Positions 57,780 through 64,000 of a stretch of 64,000 bases of DNA are shown one piece after another. Within the stretch, counting starts at the first letter, position 1. Each line of letters begins with the position of its first letter. Source of the DNA: Aquatica leii (taxonomy: Eukaryota; Arthropoda; Insecta; Coleoptera; Lampyridae). Under the pieces are notes generated by a model. That model was given only the letters and a program-made list of their open reading frames with translations. It was not told where the DNA came from and did no database searches. The stretch is taken from positions 276,743,482 through 276,807,481 of the forward strand of contig CM069432.1 in the NCBI GenBank assembly GCA_035610365.1, written 5' to 3'. Position numbers and translations under genes: made by a program.

Positions 57780-59680
57780 AGATAAAATAAAAATATTATA
57801 GAAAAAAGGAAGGCTAAGAGGAACAAAGATATTTATAAATGAAGATATGACCCCAGTGGAAAGAGAGGTACAAAAAAATATAATGATGGAAAGAAGAGGA
57901 CTAAAGGAAGAAGGAAAAAGAACAAAAATGTGGTTTATGAAATTATGGGTTGAGGGAGAGGAGATTCACTGGAATGTAAAAGAAAAAGAAATTAGAGAGA
58001 AGGAGGCCAAAAAACTAGAAATAAGGGGGTAAATGATAAAAAAAAGGGACGACCAAGCAAAGTAAATAACAGTATACGATCAAGAAATGAAACAAACAAT
58101 AAGAAACTTGAAACAGCTACTGATTGAATAGGAGAGAGGAGAATTAATAATAGGTGGAGATTTTAAGGCGAGAATTGGATTTTGTGGGGGTATGATAGTG
58201 AATGGGGAGGAAATAAAAAGAGTAACGATGGATAAAACATTAAACAAACAAGGTAGATAGGTATTAAAGTTATGTTAGAGGACGGGGTGGACTACACTCA
58301 ACGGAAATATAGAAGAAGAAGATGGTTAGTGGGAAGGTTTGGAGAAAATAGAAAATTTTAAAATAGAGGAGGTTGATCTTGACCATGAGCCATTAAAAGT
58401 AAGACTAAAAGGTTGAAAAAGAGAAAGAAAAAATGCAGACACAGTTTGGGGGGAGAAAAAGGTATGGACAGATAAAAGTATTGAGGTTTATAAAAAAATT
58501 AGAGGAGGAACAATGGGTGGAGGAACGAGTAGAGAAAGGAGTGAAAGAATTGATCAATAAAATGGATAAAGCTGTAGAAAGAAAAAAATGCAAAAAGAAA
58601 AACGTAAAGGAATACAAACAAAAGAGGTGGTGAAATAAGAAACGCAGGAAAGCCTTGAAGGAAGTAAGAAGATGGAAAAAAGAAGAAAATGTTGTTCAGG
58701 AATATAAAAGGTTAAAGTCGCAATATAGAAAACAGTGTTGTAAGAAAAAAGATGAATATAAAACAGAGTTAGAGGAACATATAAAAATGTTAGAAAATGA
58801 AGGAGACATGGAGCTTTTTGAATAAAGAAAGGAAAATTGGTAAAAAATTGATTTGAAGAAATAGAGAGAACATTGCGTAGAGCTCTTAGAGGGGAAGAAC
58901 AGAGGAAAGGTGAATTCGAAATAGAAAGGATAACAAAAGAAGGGAGCAGTACTACTATACAGAAAGAAATAATAGAAGAAGCATTAAGAAATATAAAAAA
59001 ACGGAAAGGCAGGAGGGGCGGATGGGACGCAAGGAGAACAATAGAAATATACAGGAGAGAGAACGAAAGAAAGAATAGGGAAGATTTTAAATGGTCAGGT
59101 GAAGGGTTTCCGGATAATTGGAAAGAAGCAATAATATGCCCAGTTTACAAAGGAGACAGAAGAGAGGTAAAAACTATAGAGGTATAAGTGTGGCAAATGT
59201 GGGATATAAGGTTGATATGACAAATTAGAAGTAAAGAGAGGAAACGTTTTTGCGTTATTTCTGGATATAAAAGCAGCGTTTGATAATGTAAATAGGAGCA
59301 AATTATGGAATATATTAAGAAAGAAACAGTTTATTTGCAGTATATTTAGAGGATTTTGAGAGAAAGTTGAGAAAAAGAAAACTGTGGGTTTTGGCGTAAG
59401 CGGATGACATACTTATTATAGCGAAGAAAGAAAGAGAAATGAAAGAGATGATAAAGACAGTAAAAAAGTTTAAGTATAAATGTGGGAAAAACAAAGATGG
59501 TAGTGTTTCAAAAAGGGAGGCGAGGCGAAATAAAAAAAGAATGGAGTAGAAGTAGGGAGACGAAGTAATAGAAAGTGTAAATGAGGTGACTTATTTGGGT
59601 TATGGACTCAGATACGACAATAAAGATGAGACTCATGTAAAGTGGCTGGCAAAGAAACGTAACAGAATAATAGGTCAGCT
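57780..59680 (+). pseudogene. LINE (R1/Jockey-like) remnant with endonuclease and RT traces
   Basis: Plus-strand frames give an internal map of a non-LTR element. LIIGGDFKARIG near 58150 is the endonuclease GDFNAR block. WKEAIICPVYKGDRR near 59115 and YRGISVANVGYK (about 59170) are RT motif 1, FLDIKAAFDNVNRSKLW (about 59255) holds the first RT Asp, and ADDILIIAKKEREMKE (about 59405) is the A-D-D motif. INVGKTKMVVFQKG (about 59475) and VTYLGYGLRYDN (about 59590) follow. Large parts between motifs are missing, so it is internally deleted. The coding strand is strikingly purine rich, so translations are dominated by Lys, Glu and Arg. Confidence 0.7.
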
Positions 59681-60075
59681 GTTTCATGAACCAATATTAA
59701 AACACATTGAGTAAAATTTATTTCTTGAACTATCTTTTTCTGAACAACTTTGCCATATATTGATATAAGTTTATTTTGTATGGTGGGGCTTAGATACTTT
59801 GCATTTAACATCATAGTTTCGGAATGCCTTATTAAATTTACATCTTCACACCTGCCTCTCATTCGTAGCAAAGCTCAAAAAGTTCCGTCATTAAATTCGG
59901 GTTCAGGATCATCAATTTTAATTGGACCTGAGCCACATGTTCTTCTCAAGGACATTTTTTGTCGTTCATACAATTTAATTGTTTTAATAATAGGAATAAG
60001 TTTCCTTCGACTCTCGATTATTTGTCCCGATCTTCTAGTATTACTTTTCCACTTTGAGTACATCTACAGTTTCTT
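59640..60075 (-). pseudogene. Second hAT-type (DUF4371) transposase fragment
   Basis: The minus frame 60063-59875 reads ESRRKLIPIIKTIKLYERQKMSLRRT and DDPEPEFNDGTF; a frameshift then leads to LLRMRGRCEDVNL and AKYLSPTIQNKLISIYGKVV (59871-59608). E.RR.L.PIIETI..C.RQ...LRG, NDGNFRALL and TIQN.LI are DUF4371 hallmarks. It ends in a broken HETADL where D-E-T-T-D is expected. A different lineage from the copy at 24560-26450. Confidence 0.65.
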
Positions 60076-60149
60076 TCTTTTCTCATCTCCTGCGTTTTGT
60101 ATTTTCTTAAAAACATCGTCCTTAAAAGAATCAAATCCAACATTATAAT

Positions 60150-61300
60150 TTCAATAAAATTTTTTTTTGCAAAATCTTAGCGATTTTATTTGATTTTTCT
60201 TTGTGTTCTGAGTCATAATTTTTCTTCATGTTGTATTTGAAATCTTGCATGATATTACTGAGTTTCTCTATTAAAGTGCTTCTGCTAAATAAATATTTTT
60301 TTCTCACAAAAAAATTCAAATACATTTCATACTGAAAGTAGTACATGTTAATGTTAGTAATGAAAAAATACCTGACTAAACTGCAACATAAACTGGGTTT
60401 TTTGGTACTCAGTGGTAAAAGTGTGGATTAGTTCAGAATATAAATTTGTGATTATTATTAAAATTAGGTCTTAGACTTTTAATCGCCCAGAAGCCCATCA
60501 GGTTGGTACGACTCCTAATGAACTTACCTTTAGAGTTGTAACGTCATAAATCTGAAATTATATTGCACATAAATAAACGCGCACGCAATTTAATTAAAAT
60601 CCTTTGATACGTTAAAACTCACAAATCTATTATTAAATTAAAAAAATGCAAAGTATAAAAATTAATCAAATTGAAGCTACAGAAACAAAAATAAAATAAA
60701 TGAAATGAAGGCATTAAATTTACGTGAAGTTAAATGAACAAAATACGATAACACAAAATTACCGCAAATTTCGACCTCGGGTTTCTTTCAACCCTAAACG
60801 CACAACTTCACGATCCTTAGGAGGTCAAACACCCATCGCGTCACGCCCCAACTTTTAGTTCTTATTATTATTTGTTCTAGTATAACTACATCATCATTAC
60901 TAACTCAATAACAACCGCGTTGTATGTTATAAACTAACACACCTATCAAAAGAAATCACAATCACAAAGCTTAAAATGCTAAATCACTTATGATCAAAAT
61001 GCAACAGACAGAGATGCAAAAAACAAAAGGTTAAGGCGTAATAATTGGCGAAACAAAATATTGGCGACTGTTCTCACAAGAAACGCTAACTCAATAATTA
61101 ATAAGTTTAATAAATGTCCAAAATTAAGGCATTCTTTAAGATGTTATTTCTGCAACCCATTTTCAAGTCTGTTCAAGAATCTGTTCTATGCCGGCCACAA
61201 ATGAAACTATAAGACTCATTTTTTGTGTCACTATAAGTATGGCAAGATTTTTATTGAGCTGCGTAAAATTACACCATGTTGAAACCTGAAAAAAAGAATA
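60150..61300. other. AT-rich stretch, no gene seen
   Basis: Low-complexity sequence; the minus frame at 60143-60346 is Lys and Tyr rich and may be chance or the upstream end of the hAT fragment. Confidence 0.4.
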
Positions 61301-61312
61301 AAAGCTTAGAAA

Positions 61313-61561
61313 TTGACCGTTGAGTCAAAATTATTTGAGGAATTAGTAACCGGATTAAAATCATATGATGATACTCTTCTCTTACAAATGTTAAAAGAAG
61401 TTGCGAACCGACATGAAACAGCCTTTTGTGCCAAGCACAAAATATCAATTTACAAAAATCATGATAAGATGGAATTATTATCGGATGTTTCTTATGACGA
61501 ATTTTTTAATCGTCCCCGGACACACAATACACCATCAACGTCCAAGAATGGTTGCAAATGA
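61313..61561 (+). CDS. Uncharacterised 82-codon frame
   Basis: The sequence MTVESKLFEELVTGLKSYDDTLLLQMLKEVANRH has balanced composition, a probable helical first half and a polar second half ending STSKNGCK. It lies on the opposite strand to the BEL pol fragment and shares nothing visible with it. It may be an exon-like fragment, an N-terminal TE domain or a chance frame. Confidence 0.25.
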   Translation: MTVESKLFEELVTGLKSYDDTLLLQMLKEVANRHETAFCAKHKISIYKNHDKMELLSDVSYDEFFNRPRTHNTPSTSKNGCK

Positions 61562-61765
61562 AGAATTTTACTTTTTGCAATAATATCTTTGTTTTGTTGC
61601 AATTTTCAAATTTCGCGCGTAAAACTTTGCCTTTGAGTAATTTTTATAAGACGAATGAGCTCCGTAATTCTTAAACTGAAAGTGGACCAAACACGCGTTC
61701 GTTTTGTGGCATTTTGCAATTGTTCACAAATTGAAGAATGTAGGCAGTGCATCGCTTTAACTTAT

Positions 61766-63300
61766 TTAAGTTAGAAAACCTAAACATGAACTCATTTCTT
61801 CAGGTTTGCGTGCTTCCGGCAATTCTTGTGGCGTTGCCCAATTATCTGAGAAAACATTTTTCAACCAGGTAGGATCATGCCACCATAGGTTACAATTAAG
61901 AAGAATTCTAGGGCTAACACTTTGTGAGACAAGATCTGAAGGATTGTCTTTTAAATCTACATCATGCCACATATCTTGATTAGTCTTACGCTGAATTTCT
62001 GCAATCCGATTCCCGACGAACATTTTTAGTAGATTTGGTTCCGTATTTATCCACCCTAAGACGATGGTCACCAATAATGAATATTATTGAATTTTAAATG
62101 TAAAGATTTGCGTACTTTGTTTGCAAGACGAGACAAAAGTAACGCTCCAAAAAATTCAAGCCTTGGCATACTAATGGTTCTTAACGACGCGACTTTAGAT
62201 TTTGCGCATAATAAATGAAGTGATGAAGCTCCGTTTTGATCTAGACTTTTGACATAAAAAATGGCACCATACGCAGCATTACTATCATCAGAGAATCTGT
62301 GCATTTTGTAAGAACCGACATTGTTCAGCTTCACGTTTCTAGAAATTTGGATACGATTTAACTCCGGTAGGTCGCGAACAAATTCCTGTCACTGAGTTAA
62401 AATATTTTAAAGAACCGATTCGTGCCAAAGCCTTTGTAATATGATTTTTGCTGTAATTGTGCACGTGCTTTAAAGGCCAAGCGGATCGTAAATTTGTGCA
62501 ATACTAGCAAAAATAGATCTTTTTGTAATAGTTTTAGTCGGGGTAGATAAACTGAAAATGAGCATGTCGGTTTGTTGTTTCCAATGGAGACCTAAAGCTT
62601 TCGTATATTGATCATCTCCAATAGGTGTAAAATGTGATAATGATTTGGAATGTTGATTGTTGGATAGAACTGCTGGGTCATTTCCTATCCCATTTGCGGA
62701 GTTCACCTTGACGTGAAATTTTATAGACATTGTTGCAACTAGTCGAAAGTGTTTCGGACACCGTTCGTTAGCTAGTCGTCAAGATAAAAGTCTTGTATGA
62801 TGAGTTGAGATGCTACTGGATGAATCGTTTTATTTTCATTGGCCAGCTGAATTAGACACCTTCATGCCTGAAAAGCTGCAGATGCAGATCATTTAGGTTA
62901 AACCTCCAAAGAATTGGTTGAAGTGATCTTTGCTCAGGGCAAACAAGTACATTTTTTGTAACGTCCGCTCTGATAACCTAAGAGTGTTACCTGAAGCGCA
63001 ATAAAATCGACAAATATCATCTTGTACTGTAGGCCCTACCATTTGAAGATCATTTAGCAAAATACCAGAAGAAGACAAAAACCAGCCATCAAAGACAAAC
63101 CTTAATTTCGTTGTAATGCTGTTCTCCTTAAGTACTCCATGATGAGGATGATAATAAACAATTTGAGAAATGGGTTCTTGGTCGATGACTTTAGACATAT
63201 GACCGAGGTCAATGCACTCACGCATGAATTCATTATAACTTATTCTTAAGGCATTTTTATTAGAAAATTTACACTCAAGACTGTAGAAATGTTTTAAAGC
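61766..63300 (-). pseudogene. BEL/Pao pol fragment (RT to RNase H)
   Basis: Minus-strand order: 63225-62893 has MRECIDLGHMSKV, VYYHPHHGVLKENSITTKLRFVFDG and GILLNDLQMVGPTVQDD, the N-terminal RT blocks. 62730-62470 has TKALGLHWKQQTD and TKRSIFASIAQIYDPLGL, the segment after RT. 62334-62068 has FSDDSNAAYGAIFYV and LCAKSKVASLRTISMPRLEFFGALLL (RNase H), and 62074-61766 has VLGWINTEPNLLKMFVGNRIAEIQ with DNPSDLVSQ and LWWHDPTWL. The RT catalytic core (about 62890-62740) is deleted and integrase is absent. No LTRs were identified. Confidence 0.85.
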
Positions 63301-63309
63301 CTTTTTAGT

Positions 63310-64000
63310 GTCGCCTAACTTTTATATTTTTTCTTTTAACGGAATGGAAATAATAATATTATATAACGAACAATGGTAGCAATACTAGAGTGTAAAGTAT
63401 ATGATAAAAGATAATAAAAAGGTAAACTAACAAAAATATAGATTCACTAACGTGTTTAGAATTTGGCAAAAAAATTGTATAAACATGGGTTGACTAATTA
63501 AAAAAACTTAAATTAATAAAAAAAATTGTTTTATTTAAAAAAAAATATAAAAGTTGCAAGTCTAAAACCAAAATATATAAATGTAATTGTTAGTGACAAA
63601 GTTAATAATGGATTAATTTATCATTCTTTTATTCTAACCGACAAAGATTTATATTTAATTTATAAAAATGTCATTTATATAGTTTTTTAAGGAGTTGACG
63701 TCTTTTAATCAAAGTAATTATTTTGAAATACTACATTCTTATTTAATTTTTTGGATTAATAAAACCAGCAATTTTATTTCACATTTTTCAATACAATTAT
63801 TAAAAGAATGCAAAATATTTTTGTGTAAATTTCTATATTTACATAATTTTTTTTAAAAACATAAATTAAATGTGGTTATGCTCAAATTAATTTTCATTCC
63901 TTTTAAATTAGTTTATTTTTAACAATTCTTAGAATGCTAATTTTGAGCCTTTACTTAACAAGTTTTAAATTAGTTTTTTTTTGTAGTATCTGCATGTACA
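63310..64000. other. AT-rich end of window, no gene seen
   Basis: Long A and T runs; nothing recognisable. Confidence 0.5.

Overview
This is an AT-rich eukaryotic window in which almost everything recognisable is a transposable element. The repertoire points to an arthropod, most likely an insect: Ty3/Gypsy, BEL/Pao and Copia LTR elements, a Penelope-like fragment, R1/Jockey-like and RTE-like LINEs, pogo-like, Tc1-like, hAT/ZMYM-like and FLYWCH-MULE DNA transposons, and two DNA-transposon families that I know only as abundant, poorly classified arthropod repeats. No conserved host gene was recognised. The one long intact reading frame without TE similarity is a 308-codon single-exon gene (1223-2149, minus), and a decayed relative of it lies at the window edge (1-345).

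Layout. 1-2150: the unknown gene family. 3200-4045: tRNA-like SINE head, a 17-bp palindromic tandem array, a 46-bp perfect palindrome and a Penelope-like RT fragment. 4903-7407: a complete but dead 2.5-kb DNA transposon with CACTG termini and a TTA target duplication. 9701-17394: a Mutator-like element with GC-rich iterated terminal repeats and a FLYWCH-MULE transposase pseudogene. Nested in it are a 2.75-kb element with 4-bp AATT duplications (10102-12851) and a Gypsy gag scrap. 20630-26450: remnants of Gypsy, Tc1-like, pogo-like and hAT transposons. 28600-34970: pogo, Tc1, LINE, a second CACTG-type copy and Gypsy integrase scraps. 35931-36889: a long foldback element. 37026-42812: a decayed BEL/Pao element with an LTR pair. 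42815-46773: a minus-strand Gypsy element that sits inside a Copia gag (46774-47439). 49432-55222: the best preserved element, a minus-strand Gypsy with both LTRs and a PBS; a 1.07-kb solo LTR with an ATAC duplication splits its RT. 55700-63300: an unclassified transposon fragment, a LINE, a second hAT remnant and a BEL/Pao pol fragment.

The strongest new observations are structural. Element ends and target duplications can be read directly for three insertions. For the 2.75-kb element a paralogous empty site is also present in the window. Calls for decayed elements come from recognising protein motifs by eye; no database search was run, and boundaries marked approximate are by eye.
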